From contig NZ_JAIFZO010000002.1 in the NCBI RefSeq assembly GCF_026341275.1, forward strand, positions 1,872,361 to 1,936,360: DNA of 64,000 nucleotides, in the 5' to 3' direction. Source of the stretch: Streptomyces ortus. GTDB lineage: Bacteria; Actinomycetota; Actinomycetes; Streptomycetales; Streptomycetaceae. A program made the translations under genes and the position numbers. The notes below the pieces were generated by a model that searched no databases, was not told where the DNA came from, and saw nothing but the letters and a program-made list of their open reading frames with translations. Within the stretch, counting starts at the first letter, position 1, and each line of letters begins with the position of its first letter. Of this stretch, positions 34,126 to 45,800 are shown in pieces.

Positions 34126-35837
34126 ATGACGGAACCCACACCCCCCGACCGGACCCGGACCCGGACCCGAACCCGGACCCGGACCCGGACCCCGGGGAGC
34201 CTCCCTCCCAGGGACTCCCTCTCCTCCCCCTCCCCCGTCTCCTCGAAGCCGTACTCGGTGTCGGCAGCGATCTCGAACTGCGCGCCACGCTCCAGCGCGT
34301 CGTGGAGAACGCGGCGGCGCTGACCGGCGCCCGGTACGCGGCGCTGGGCGTGCTCGCCCCCGGCGACAACGGGCTGGCGGAGTTCTGCACGGCCGGGATG
34401 ACGGAAGCGGAGCGGGCACGGATCGGGCAGCCGCCCGACGGGCACCGGGGCCTGCTCGGCGCGCTCGTCCACGAGGCCGCGCCGATCAGGCTCACCGACC
34501 TGACCGCCGACCCGCGCGCGTGCGGCTTCCCGCCCGGGCATCCCCGGATGCGCGGCTTCCTCGGCGTACCCCTGCTCGTACAGGACGAGGTGTACGGCAC
34601 CCTCTCCCTCACCGAGAAGCGCGGCGGCGGCCCCTTCACCGCCGAGGACGAGCAGGTGGCACGGCTGCTGGCCGCTCAGGCGGGCCTCGCGATCGGCAAC
34701 GCCCGCCTCTACGAGACGGCCCGGCAGCGGGAGCGCTGGATCGAGGGCGCGGCGGCCGTGACGACGGCGCTCCTCACCGGCGAGACGGCGGCCGACGCGC
34801 TGATGACGGTCGCCGAGCGTGCCCGCGTCCTGGCCGACGCGTCGGCCGGCGTGATCCTCCAGCCCACGGACGAGGGCGGCATGGAGATCGTCACGGCGTC
34901 GGCCCCGGACGGCCGGGAGGGCCTGATCGGTACGACCATCGCGCCGGGCAGCGCGGTCCTGGAACAACTCCTCGGCGGCGAGCCGGTGTTCCTGGAGGAC
35001 TCGGCGACCGACGCCCGCATGACGACTCCCGTACGGCACCGGTTCGGGCCGAGCATGATGCTGCCGCTCCAGGCCGGGGGCCGCCTCATCGGCACGCTCG
35101 CCCTGCCGCGCCGGCGCGGTGATCCCCCGTACAGCCCGGCCGAGAAGCTGCTGGCCACGCAGTTCGCCTCGCAGGCCGCGCTGGCGCTGGTGCTGGCGGA
35201 CGCGCGGCAGCGCCGGGAGCGGCTGGCGGTCTTCGAGGACCGCGACCGGATCGCCCGTGACCTGCACGACCTGGTCGTCCAGCGGCTCTTCGCGACGGGC
35301 ATGATGCTGGAGTCCACGCAGCGCCGCGCGGCGGCGGACGAGCGGGAGGCGGGGGTCCACGCGACGATCGGCCGCGCCCTCGACGAACTCAGGTCCACCG
35401 TGCAGGAGGTCCGTACGGCGATCTTCGCCCTGCAGCAGCCGCCCGCGGACGCCCCGACCAGCTTCCGGGGCAAGGTGCTGCGCGAGACGGCGGGCGCGGG
35501 GGCGGCACTCGGCGTCCGGCCGTCGGTCCGGTTCACCGGTCCGGTCGACACCCGTATCCCGGACGCGGTGGCGGAACACCTCCTCACGGCCCTCGAAGAC
35601 GCCCTCACCACGGCGACACGGCGCGCCGGCACGACTCGTGTCGAGGTCACGGTCGACGCGACGGCGAGCCTGCCGGACGGCCGCCCGGCCGTACGCCTCA
35701 AGGTGTCCGACAACGGGATCGAGAACGCGGCCGACACAGACACAGACACCGCCACGGACACAGGCACTGGCACTGGCACTGGCACTGGCGCGGACCGGGG
35801 AGGGAGCACGACAACGACGTGGCAGTCCCCCCTCTGA
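34126..35837 (+). CDS. GAF-domain sensor histidine kinase, frameshifted near its start and degenerate
   Basis: The apparent start ATG 34126 (MTEPTPPD) is in a different frame from the body. Adding one C to the six-C run at 34141-34146 would join it through a DPDP repeat to LPLLPLPRLLEAVLGVGSDL and the rest, giving about 570 residues. The body holds two GAF domains (LTGARYAALGVLAP, then a second near 34,780-35,210), then a HisKA_3 with the phospho-acceptor His in RIARDLHDLVVQRLFATG. The ATPase part is poor: the N-box Asn is Thr (EDALTTATRRAG), a D-box remnant DNGI is present, and the G-box is replaced by repeats before TWQSPL. In-frame translation from GTG 34302 would cut the first GAF helix. 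Confidence 0.78.
34150..34192 (+). repeat. GGACCC hexamer microsatellite
   Basis: Seven tandem ggaccc-type hexamers lie just after the annotated start of the histidine kinase gene. They read as Arg-Thr in the frame of ATG 34126 and as Asp-Pro in the frame of the kinase body. Confidence 0.85.
35733..35790 (+). repeat. GACACA and GGCACT hexamer microsatellites at kinase 3' end
   Basis: Two arrays encode (Asp/Ala)-Thr and Gly-Thr dipeptides (TDTDTATDTGTGTGTGTG). They occupy the place where the G-box of the ATPase domain would be expected. Confidence 0.85.
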
Positions 35838-36015
35838 TCCCCGGCCGAACTCCGACCCCGGCCCTACCGCCTCACATCCGCCGCCAGTCGTGCGCATCAC
35901 GCCCGGCTTCCGTACGCGCAAGGGCGACGGTGATGTCTGCGAAGGCGTCCCGGTCGGGGTGGAAGCGGCGGGCGGCAGGGGGAGGAAGGTGAAGCGGGCC
36001 AGGTTCCGCTGGTTG

Positions 36016-36062
36016 CCCACGACTGAATTCGCGGTCGGCCCCACGACTGAATTCGCGGTCGG
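36016..36062. repeat. Two copies of a 23-base direct repeat
   Basis: The unit starting cccacgactgaattcgcggt occurs at 36016-36038 and 36040-36062, identical and one base apart. It lies in the 259-base region between the convergent kinase and oxidoreductase genes, which otherwise holds no gene I can support. Confidence 0.85.
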
Positions 36063-36096
36063 CGGACGGCACCGGACAGGCACGAGGACCAAGGAG

Positions 36097-37047
36097 CTAC
36101 TCCGCCACCGCGACCACGTGCTTGCCTGCGGCGCCGCCGCGCTCGAACGCCTCGTGTGCCGCAGCGATGTCAGCGAGCGGGTGCACGCTGTCGATCACGG
36201 GGCGCAGCGCACCCGACGTGACATGACCGGCCAGTTCACGGAGCAGGGCGGTGTCGGGATTGGCGCTGAAGGTGCGGATGCGGCGGGCCCCGTACACGCT
36301 CGACGCGGCGATCGCGGCCAGGGCCGAAGCGGACAGTCCCACGGTGACCATCCGGCCGCCCTTGTCCAACCGGCTTCGGTAGCAGTTCAGTTCAGAGCCG
36401 ACGGTGTCGACGATGACGTCGAACGGCCCTGTCCGGTCCGAGGTGGTGGAGCGGTGGTCCAGCACCTCGTCGGCACCGATGCCGGTGAGGAGCCCGGCGT
36501 GGCGGTCGCGGGCCAGTGCCGTCACATGGCCGCCCATCGCGTGCGCCAACTGCACGGCGGCCGTGCCGACTCCGCCGGCCGCGCCCCGGACCAGAACCCG
36601 TTCCCCGCCGGTGAGACGCACGCTGTCACGCAGCGCGAGCAGTGCCGTGGAGCCCGCGACGACCAGGGAGGCCGCCTCGACCGGCGACAGGCTTTCCGGG
36701 GCGGGTGCGATCCGGTCCGCAGCGACCACCACGTACTCGGCCGCCCCCGCTGTCGTGTGCCTCAGGCGGGGATGCACCATGCCCCACACGCGGTCCCCCA
36801 CTCGATGACCTGCGACATCGGCGCCGGTCTCGGCGACCGTCCCCGCGAAGTCCAGCCCCACACCGATCGGGAAGCGGCGCCCCGACACCATCTTCAACTC
36901 CCCGGCCCGGACGATCACATCGTGCCCGTTCACGCTGGACGCCTCGACCGCCACCAGGACCTCTCCCGCGCCGGGAGCGGGACGCTCCACGTCATTGACC
37001 CGCAGGACGTCCGCCGTACCGAAACCCATGACCTGAACGGCCTTCAT
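36097..37047 (-). CDS. Zinc-independent MDR oxidoreductase (quinone oxidoreductase-like)
   Basis: 316 residues from ATG 37045-37047 behind GAAGGA. It starts MKAVQVMGFGTADVLRVNDV. The GroES-like part (GEVLVAVEASSVNGHDVIVR, GLDFAGTVAETGADV) lacks zinc ligands, and the Rossmann part has VLVRGAAGGVGTAAVQLAHA for NADPH. Members reduce quinones or enones. It is divergent from an XRE-type regulator with a 130-base shared promoter region, a common pairing in Streptomyces where the regulator controls the enzyme. Confidence 0.9.
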   Translation of the reverse strand: MKAVQVMGFGTADVLRVNDVERPAPGAGEVLVAVEASSVNGHDVIVRAGELKMVSGRRFPIGVGLDFAGTVAETGADVAGHRVGDRVWGMVHPRLRHTTAGAAEYVVVAADRIAPAPESLSPVEAASLVVAGSTALLALRDSVRLTGGERVLVRGAAGGVGTAAVQLAHAMGGHVTALARDRHAGLLTGIGADEVLDHRSTTSDRTGPFDVIVDTVGSELNCYRSRLDKGGRMVTVGLSASALAAIAASSVYGARRIRTFSANPDTALLRELAGHVTSGALRPVIDSVHPLADIAAAHEAFERGGAAGKHVVAVAE

Positions 37048-37177
37048 GTCGCTGTCCTTCCGTGACCGGTTGTGGTGTGTCCGATGCTGGCCCCCGCACG
37101 CGGCATCGCGGTCGTTGTCCTGTTCCTGGGTCCGGCAGACCCACCCTCGCGGGCCGCGCCGACGGCATACTGCTGCC

Positions 37178-38041
37178 GTGACCGACTCCTCGCACGCCCT
37201 GAACGACGATCCGCGGCGCGAACTCGCCGAGTTCCTGCGCACCCGCCGAACCCGGGTGCGCCCTCAGGACGTCGGCCTGGAGCCCGGCCCGCGGCGGCGC
37301 GTGGCCGGGCTGCGGCGGGAGGAACTGGCCCTGCTGGCGGGGGTGAGTCCGGACTACTACCAGCGCATGGAGCAGGGACGCGACGTACGTCCCTCCGAAC
37401 AGGTCCTGGGCGCTCTGGCCCGCGCCCTCGACTTCACCGCCGAGGAGACACGCCACCTGCACGGTCTCGCCGCCGCCGCTCGCACCCCGGCCCGCCCGCC
37501 GCGTGCGTACGCACCGGAGACGGTTCCGGACACGACGCTACGGCTGCTGCGCGCCACGGCCTCGCCCGCCCTGGTCGTCGGCCGTTTCCTGGACGTGCTG
37601 GCCTGGAACCCCCTCGGCGCGGCCCTGCTGGGAGAGTTGACCCGGCTGCCGGAGAGGGAGCGGAACCTGCTGGCGCTGTTCCTGCACCCCGAGGCCGACC
37701 GGACCTGCCCGAACCGCGCCGCCACCGTCGCCGAGCTGATCGGGATGCTACGGACACAGGTCGCCGCCGATCCGGGACATCCGCGCGCCGTGGAACTGGT
37801 CGGTGAACTCGCCGTCCGCAGCGACGAGTTCGCGGCCGTGTGGGCCCTCCACGACGTGGAGGAACCGACTCGTGGCCGTCTGCGCCTCAACCATCCCCAG
37901 GTCGGGGCTCTGAACCTGGACTGGGACGCATACCCGATACCGGGCGCACCGGGCCCCGCTCTCATCGTCTGCACAGCCGCCGACGACAGCCCCGACGCCG
38001 AACGCCTGCGCCTCCTCGCGGGCATGCTGGACGCCGACTGA
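37178..38041 (+). CDS. XRE-family regulator with MmyB-like ligand-binding domain
   Basis: 287 residues from GTG 37178. The HTH is GLRREELALLAGVSPDYYQRME, with QGRDVRPSEQVLGALARAL. The C-terminal MmyB-type domain has ALVVGRFLDVLAWNPLGAALL and the closing LNLDWDAYPIPG. The start may be leaderless: a CATACT -10-like hexamer is at 37166-37171, seven bases before the GTG, and no ribosome site is visible. The MmyB domain is reported to bind a lipid or other hydrophobic ligand. It probably controls the divergent oxidoreductase. Confidence 0.9.
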   Translation: MTDSSHALNDDPRRELAEFLRTRRTRVRPQDVGLEPGPRRRVAGLRREELALLAGVSPDYYQRMEQGRDVRPSEQVLGALARALDFTAEETRHLHGLAAAARTPARPPRAYAPETVPDTTLRLLRATASPALVVGRFLDVLAWNPLGAALLGELTRLPERERNLLALFLHPEADRTCPNRAATVAELIGMLRTQVAADPGHPRAVELVGELAVRSDEFAAVWALHDVEEPTRGRLRLNHPQVGALNLDWDAYPIPGAPGPALIVCTAADDSPDAERLRLLAGMLDAD

Positions 38042-38094
38042 TCCGGCGCGCGCCGACGTACGGCACGGAAGTGGCTGTGGCAGCCGGTGCGGGT

Positions 38095-39228
38095 TCACTT
38101 CGCGGGCCGGTCCTCGCCGTCGTCCTGGAGCAGCTGACGACGTTCCTGTTCGCGTTTGGAGTAGGCCGCCGCCCGGATCGCCTCGTCGCTCTCCAGGCCA
38201 GATCCCAGCGCGCCGCCGACGGTGGCGGTCGAGGCGACGAACCATGACAGCGTCCAGTAGTCCGTGGCGTCCAGCGGGGACCGCGTCATGGAGGCGAACA
38301 CCTGGTCGTTGAGGATGAACAGCGCCCACACCAGATTGATGACCAGCAGCCCCACGTAGCAGACGAGCACTCCGAGACCCACGGTCAGGACCGTCGAGGC
38401 GTTGTAGAGCCTCGCCTTCTGTTTCGCTTCCCGCGTGGACGCCGCCGGCCGATGCCACAGGTTGGCGTCCACGATCAGCCAGCCGATCATGATCACGACA
38501 GATCCGACCGTGGCGATCATGAGACGGGGCGTGCTCAGGGCCTCGGCCAGGCTCCAGACGGTGGAGTTCACGGTGGCGACCGCCCCCGTGGCGAGTGCGG
38601 CCGCCAGAGCTTTCGACAAGCCCGGCACCAGCCGCCACGGCCGGTTGGCGCGGACCATACCGCCGAGGATCCGCAGGTAACCGCGCGGCCCGCTGACGAC
38701 GTAGCGCAGATCGGCGGTCTCGTCCTCATCGACCGGACTCGGATGAACGGGTGTGAGGCGCCCGTTGAAGGGCGCGGGCAGCGGCGGCTCCCGTGGCGGC
38801 GCCTGCGCCCCGGCGGCCCGCGGACCCGTCAAGCCGAGCACGGCCTCCTCCACGGCTAGCCGGGCCCTCTTCTGCAGCCGCAGACCGCCCAACGAAGGCA
38901 GTGACAGCAGCACCAGGCCGTGCTCGTGACTCAGGTTCACGACGAGCTTGCGCCCGTGTGCGTGCAGCGGAAGGTCGGTGAGGGCCACCACGATGTCCCA
39001 GTCCTCCGCCCTTCCACGGTCCATGATCCGGCGCATCAGCGTCGGCGGGTCCTCGGTCCCCGAGGTGAAGGGCTCACTGACCACCTCGACCTCGAACCGT
39101 CGCCCGGGGCCCGACTTGTCGGCGAGCCGGGCGGGAAGTGTCCGGGCCATGCGCCGCGCGATCTCCGTCGGCGCGTCCGGATCCGCCAGGAGAGCCACGA
39201 CCGTAACGCTCTGGGACGACTCCGGCAT
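38095..39228 (-). CDS. Membrane protein with soluble N-terminal domain and about four TMs
   Basis: 377 residues from ATG 39226-39228 behind AGGGG; an earlier start at 39264 adds 12 residues. The N-terminal 200 residues are alpha/beta (VTVVALLADPDAPTEIARRM, WDIVVALTDLPLHAHGRKLV). The C-terminal half has hydrophobic helices (LMIATVGSVVIMIGWLIV, VLTVGLGVLVCYVGLLVINL, WFVASTATVGGALGSGL). The C-terminus is charged. It is the last gene on the chaperone strand, 93 bases after the flavoprotein gene, and may belong to the same operon. I do not recognise the family. Confidence 0.78.
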   Translation of the reverse strand: MPESSQSVTVVALLADPDAPTEIARRMARTLPARLADKSGPGRRFEVEVVSEPFTSGTEDPPTLMRRIMDRGRAEDWDIVVALTDLPLHAHGRKLVVNLSHEHGLVLLSLPSLGGLRLQKRARLAVEEAVLGLTGPRAAGAQAPPREPPLPAPFNGRLTPVHPSPVDEDETADLRYVVSGPRGYLRILGGMVRANRPWRLVPGLSKALAAALATGAVATVNSTVWSLAEALSTPRLMIATVGSVVIMIGWLIVDANLWHRPAASTREAKQKARLYNASTVLTVGLGVLVCYVGLLVINLVWALFILNDQVFASMTRSPLDATDYWTLSWFVASTATVGGALGSGLESDEAIRAAAYSKREQERRQLLQDDGEDRPAK

Positions 39229-39321
39229 GACTGGGCCCCTCTCGTCGGCTGCACAGGCGATCACGGGTTCCCACAGGATGTCCGGGAGTAACGTCGAGGT
39301 GCCGGGGGCCTTGCACCGCGG

Positions 39322-41055
39322 TCACCCGGTCGGGCGAGGCCCCTCGGGGCCGACGGTGCGGACCAGGGCGCCCGCCTTTTCCCGGTGCTCGTGCACGAGG
39401 CGGATCGCCATGGCTCCCTCGCCCGCCGCCGAGGCCACCCGTTTGACCGAGCCGCTTCTGACGTCACCGGCGGCGAACACTCCGGGAAGTGTGGTCTCCA
39501 GCAGCAGCGGCCCACGGCCGAGCGGGTCCCACCGGGCCGCGTCGGCCGCCGCCCGGGCATCGGCGCCGGTGAGGACGAAGCCCTTCTCGTCCAGGGCCAG
39601 CACTCCTCTGAGCCAATCCGTACGCGGCCTGGCCCCGATGAACACGAAGAGCGCCTTGGCCGGCAGTTCGCGGCGCTCGCCACCGGCGTTGTCCCGCACG
39701 GTCAGCGACTCCAGCTTCTCCTCCCCGGTGACGCCCCGGACCTCGGTGCGCAGGAGCACCTCGATCTTCGGGTGCCGTGTCACCTGGTCCACCAGGTAGC
39801 GCGACATGTCCGCGTTGAGGTCACCTCCGCGGACCAGGAGGTGGACCCGGGAGGCGTGGTTCGCGAGGAACAGCGCCGCCTGGCCGGCGGAGTTGCCGCC
39901 GCCCACCACGGCGACCGGGTCCGCCCGGCAGAGGCCGGCCTCGTGGACGGTCGCCGCGTAGTAAACACTGACGCCCTCCAGGCGGTCGATGCCGGGCACC
40001 TCCAGCCTGCGGTACCACACGCCCGAGGCGAGCACCACGGCGCCGGCCCGCGTCCGGGACCCGTCGGTGAAGGAGATCTCGTACTCGTCGTCCTGCGGCG
40101 TGAGCCCGTCGACCTCGGCCGGCACCATGAGGCGGGCACCGAACTTGCGGGCCTGGAGCACCGCGCGTTCGACTAGCTCGCCCCCGGAGACGCCCGAGGG
40201 GAAGCCGAGGTAGTTCTCGATGCGGGACGAGGTGGCGGCCTGGCCTCCGGTGGCCACGGCGTCGACGGTGACGGTGCGGAGTCCGTCGGAGGCGCCGTAC
40301 ACGGCCGCGGCGAGTCCCGCCGGGCCCGCGCCGACCACCATCACGTCGCACCGCCCCGGCTCCGGGGAGGGAGCGGGCAGCCCGATGAGCCGGGCGAGTT
40401 CGGCGTTGCTCGGATTGCGCAGGATCCGCTCGCCCTTCCAGAGGACCACCGGAGTCTCCTCGGGACGGATGGAGAACCGGCGCAGCAGTGACTCCGCCTC
40501 CTTGTCCTTCTCCAAGTCGACCCAGCGGTGGGGCAGCCGGTTGCGGGCGGCGAACTCACGCAGCCGCAGCGTGTCGGGCGAGTAGCACGACCCCAGGATC
40601 CGGAAGCCGGCGCCGAGTCCGATGAGCAGATACCTGCGGCCCAGGTAGGCGCGGAGGATGAGGTCGCCGAGGACGGGGTCGCGGCCCACCAGGAGGCGTA
40701 GCGGCTCCGCCGGTACCGCCAGGATCTCGCCCGCCTCACGCACCACGGCCGTGTCGAACGCCACCTCGCCCTCCAGCAGCCCGAGTTCACCCAGGAACCT
40801 GCCGGGTCCGTGCACGGCCACCGTGCGCTCCTCGGGCCCGCCGGGGTCCTGGAGGATCTCCACGGTCCCGCTGAGGATCGCGACGAACTCCCGGAACGGC
40901 TCGCCCTCGCGGTACAGGACCTCACCCCCGTGGGTCTTGCGGTGCTCACCCTGCGTGGCCAGCTCACGGAGCTGCTGCGGCGTCAGGCGCGGGAACGCCC
41001 CGCCCTGGTCCGGTGTCTCGTGGACCGCGCCGTGCCGGTGCTCGGCCCCGCTCAT
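39322..41055 (-). CDS. CNBD - thioredoxin-like - thioredoxin-reductase-type flavoprotein lacking CxxC
   Basis: 577 residues. Residues 25-135 are a cyclic-nucleotide-binding-like domain (YREGEPFREFVAILSGTVEI, GPGRFLGELGLLEG). About 150-225 is a thioredoxin-like module (LGSCYSPDTLRLREFAARN, then TPVVLWKGERIL). From 235 there is a two-Rossmann flavoprotein: VVGAGPAGLAAAVYGASDGL for FAD, VVGGGNSAGQAALFLA for NAD(P), and GVFAAGDV. The place of the thioredoxin-reductase CATC reads AATV, so it cannot pass electrons through a vicinal disulfide. Its start overlaps the UBP zinc-finger gene by one base (TGATG). It probably serves redox stress control with the neighbouring thioredoxin. Confidence 0.85.
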   Translation of the reverse strand: MSGAEHRHGAVHETPDQGGAFPRLTPQQLRELATQGEHRKTHGGEVLYREGEPFREFVAILSGTVEILQDPGGPEERTVAVHGPGRFLGELGLLEGEVAFDTAVVREAGEILAVPAEPLRLLVGRDPVLGDLILRAYLGRRYLLIGLGAGFRILGSCYSPDTLRLREFAARNRLPHRWVDLEKDKEAESLLRRFSIRPEETPVVLWKGERILRNPSNAELARLIGLPAPSPEPGRCDVMVVGAGPAGLAAAVYGASDGLRTVTVDAVATGGQAATSSRIENYLGFPSGVSGGELVERAVLQARKFGARLMVPAEVDGLTPQDDEYEISFTDGSRTRAGAVVLASGVWYRRLEVPGIDRLEGVSVYYAATVHEAGLCRADPVAVVGGGNSAGQAALFLANHASRVHLLVRGGDLNADMSRYLVDQVTRHPKIEVLLRTEVRGVTGEEKLESLTVRDNAGGERRELPAKALFVFIGARPRTDWLRGVLALDEKGFVLTGADARAAADAARWDPLGRGPLLLETTLPGVFAAGDVRSGSVKRVASAAGEGAMAIRLVHEHREKAGALVRTVGPEGPRPTG

Positions 41056-41318
41056 CAGACCAGGGCCTCATGGACGTAGCACCAGCGCCAGTCCTCGCCG
41101 GGCTCGAAGGACCGCACGACGGGGTGGGCGGCGTTCTGCGCGTGCCATCTGGCGTGCCTGCGGGGCGACGAGTCGCAGCAGCCGACGCGCCCGCACGTGA
41201 GGCAGAGCCTCAGGTGCACCCAGGGGGAGCCCTCCTTGAGGCACTCCTCGCAGCCCTGGGGGGTACGCGGCGTGACGGGGCGCACCATCTGCAGGTGCGG
41301 GTCGGGAATCGTGGACAT
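41055..41318 (-). CDS. UBP-type zinc-finger protein
   Basis: 87 residues, nearly all one ZnF_UBP domain: GCEECLKEGSPWVHLRLCLT, CGRVGCCDSSPRRHARWHAQ, then HPVVRSFEPGEDWRWC and the final YVHE. Cys and His ligands are conserved. In eukaryotes the fold binds free ubiquitin C-termini. Bacterial members stand alone and often neighbour flavoproteins, as here; their function is unknown. Confidence 0.88.
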   Translation of the reverse strand: MSTIPDPHLQMVRPVTPRTPQGCEECLKEGSPWVHLRLCLTCGRVGCCDSSPRRHARWHAQNAAHPVVRSFEPGEDWRWCYVHEALV

Positions 41319-41414
41319 GGGGGTTCTCCTTCCGTCTGGAACCGCTGCGCGAGGAGGCCGGCCGGTCCGGGTCGGGGCCGCGTTCCGCCCACGTGGTGGT
41401 CGGCCCGCCCGTGT

Positions 41415-41869
41415 TCAGCCTCCCGCCGCGGTCCGCCGGTCCTCCAGCGCCTGCTCGACCCACCGGCGCAGGACCTGTGCGGGTGCCGCACCGGCCTGCC
41501 TGGCGAGCGTCCGGCCCCGGTCCAGGACGAGCAGGGTCGGTACGGCCTGCACTTCGAACCGCTGACTGAGCCGCGGGTTCTTGTCGACGTCGACCTTGGC
41601 GAGCTTGATCCGTCCGGCGAGGTCGCGGGCGACCTGTTCGAGGGCGGGGCTGACCATGCGGCAGGGACCGCACCAGGTGGCCCAGAGGTCGACGACGACC
41701 GGCACGGTGGCCCGCTCGACGACCTCGGCGAAGTCGTCGTCGCCCGCGTCCACGATCCAGGGCAGCGGCTGTGTGCAGTGGCCGCACTTCGGGCTCCCTT
41801 CGGCGGCCACGGGAATCCTGTTGGCGCGTCCGCAGTGCGGGCAGGTGACCGTCACCGTCGCGGTGGTGT

Positions 41870-41873
<4 letters not shown>
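41415..41873 (-). CDS. Thioredoxin with N-terminal zinc ribbon (Trx2 type)
   Basis: 152 residues. Two CxxC pairs (Cys11, Cys14, Cys30, Cys33) make the zinc ribbon typical of thioredoxin 2. The catalytic site [18 protein letters not shown] puts WCGPC at 67-71. The cis-Pro is in [10 protein letters not shown]. The start overlaps the clpB stop by four bases (ATGA). As a zinc thioredoxin it probably acts in oxidative protein stress together with the chaperones of this operon. Confidence 0.93.
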
Positions 41874-44499
<2,626 letters not shown>

Positions 44500-44509
<10 letters not shown>

Positions 44510-44847
44510 GGGGGTGTGTCACTCCTCGTATCCCGGTCGCGCAGGGCGGATTCGAGCAGGCTGATGCGGTCGAGCAGGTCGAGCACCAGGCCGATGGATG
44601 CGTAGTTGAGGCAGAGTCCGGAGCGCAGCCGCTGGATGCGGGCGAGGTCCGCCGGGGCCGTGGGGCCGAACACCAGGCGCCCCGCGCCGTCGCGTCCGGC
44701 GTCGAGCAGGCCGAGGGCGACGAACCGGCGGACAAGGTCGGGATGCAGGCCCGAGCGACGGGCCACGGCGTCCAGGGAAAGGCCGGGTGAGGCCACGAGG
44801 GCGTACCGGACGGCGATGCCTGCCCCTTGCGCGGGTCGGTGGTTCAT
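44500..44847 (-). CDS. cbpM: CbpM-like MerR-fold chaperone modulator
   Basis: 115 residues. A MerR-like helix-turn-helix ([39 protein letters not shown]) is followed by a helix containing [20 protein letters not shown], the pattern of CbpM. In E. coli CbpM binds the J-domain of CbpA and blocks its DnaK-stimulating and DNA-binding activities. Its start overlaps the dnaJ/cbpA stop by four bases, as expected for stoichiometric partners. Confidence 0.85.
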
Positions 44848-45794
44848 CGCGTCCTCCTGGGGTCGTACGAGGAGGTGGCGGCGAGCTCCTCGAACAGTTC
44901 GCGTTCCCGGTCGTCGAGGGTGGGCGGCACCATGATGCGCAGTTCGGCGTACAGGTCACCGTCGACGCCGCGCGGATGCGGCATGCCCTCGCCGCGCAGC
45001 CGCAGCCGCCGGCCGCTGGACGAGCCGGCGGGTACCGTGACCTTGGCCGTGCCGCCGGCCGGAGTCGGTACCGGCACGGTCGCCCCCAGTGCCGCCTCCC
45101 AGGGGGCGACGGGGAGCTGGACGTGCACGTCGCGGCCGTCCAGCCGGAACCGCGGATGAGGCCGGATGCGCACCCTCAGGTACAGGTCGCCCCCGGCGGC
45201 GTCACCGCTTCCCCGGCCGCCCTCGCCCGCCAGCCTGATGCGCTGCCCGTGGGTGACGCCCGGCGGCACCTCGACCTCGTAACGCCTCGGCTGCCCGGCG
45301 GGGCCGGCGAGTGTGACGGTACGACGGCCGCCCCGGTACGCCTCCTCGACGGTGAGCGGCAGTTCGGCCTCCTGGTCGGCTCCCGGCACACCCCCGGCGG
45401 CGCCCGCTCCGAAGAGCGAGCCGAGAAGGTCCTCGATGTCGACACCCTCCGCCGCGAAGTCGTCGCCGAAGCCGGTGGAGTACCGGACCCGGGGGCCACC
45501 CGCGCCCGAGGTGGTCCGGGCGCGGAAGCCGCTGCCCGCGCCCGCCGCGACCCGTTCCTCGTAGTCCTCGGGGATCTTGCGGAAGTCCTCTCCGAACCGG
45601 TCGTAACGGGCCCGGGTCTTCGGATCCGACAGGACGCTGTACGCCTCGTTGAGGTCCTTGAAGCGTTCCTCCGCCCCGGGATCCTTGTTGACGTCGGGGT
45701 GGCTCTTGCGGGCGAGCCTGCGGTACGCCTGCTGGATCTCGTCCTGGCTCGCGGTGCGGGACACTCCCAGCACCTCGTAGAAGTCCTGTGCCAT
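44844..45794 (-). CDS. cbpA: CbpA-type DnaJ co-chaperone
   Basis: 316 residues. The J-domain is MAQDFYEVLGVSRTASQDEI with HPD at 32-34. A Gly-rich and flexible part follows, then two beta-barrel substrate-binding domains (PLTVEEAYRGGRRTVTLAGP, VEVPPGVTHGQRIRLAGEGG, VPAGSSSGRRLRLRGEG). The zinc-finger domain of true DnaJ is absent, so it is type II, like CbpA. It stimulates the ATPase of the DnaK encoded upstream and is followed directly by its probable inhibitor CbpM. Confidence 0.93.
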   Translation of the reverse strand: MAQDFYEVLGVSRTASQDEIQQAYRRLARKSHPDVNKDPGAEERFKDLNEAYSVLSDPKTRARYDRFGEDFRKIPEDYEERVAAGAGSGFRARTTSGAGGPRVRYSTGFGDDFAAEGVDIEDLLGSLFGAGAAGGVPGADQEAELPLTVEEAYRGGRRTVTLAGPAGQPRRYEVEVPPGVTHGQRIRLAGEGGRGSGDAAGGDLYLRVRIRPHPRFRLDGRDVHVQLPVAPWEAALGATVPVPTPAGGTAKVTVPAGSSSGRRLRLRGEGMPHPRGVDGDLYAELRIMVPPTLDDRERELFEELAATSSYDPRRTR

Positions 45795-45800
45795 GACCGG

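Noticed and set aside
35872..36072. 66-codon minus-strand ORF containing the 23-base repeats
   Set aside because: Its start is made of the duplicated repeat and no family is recognisable. The tail FADITVALARTEAGRDAH could be a gene remnant, but I cannot support it.
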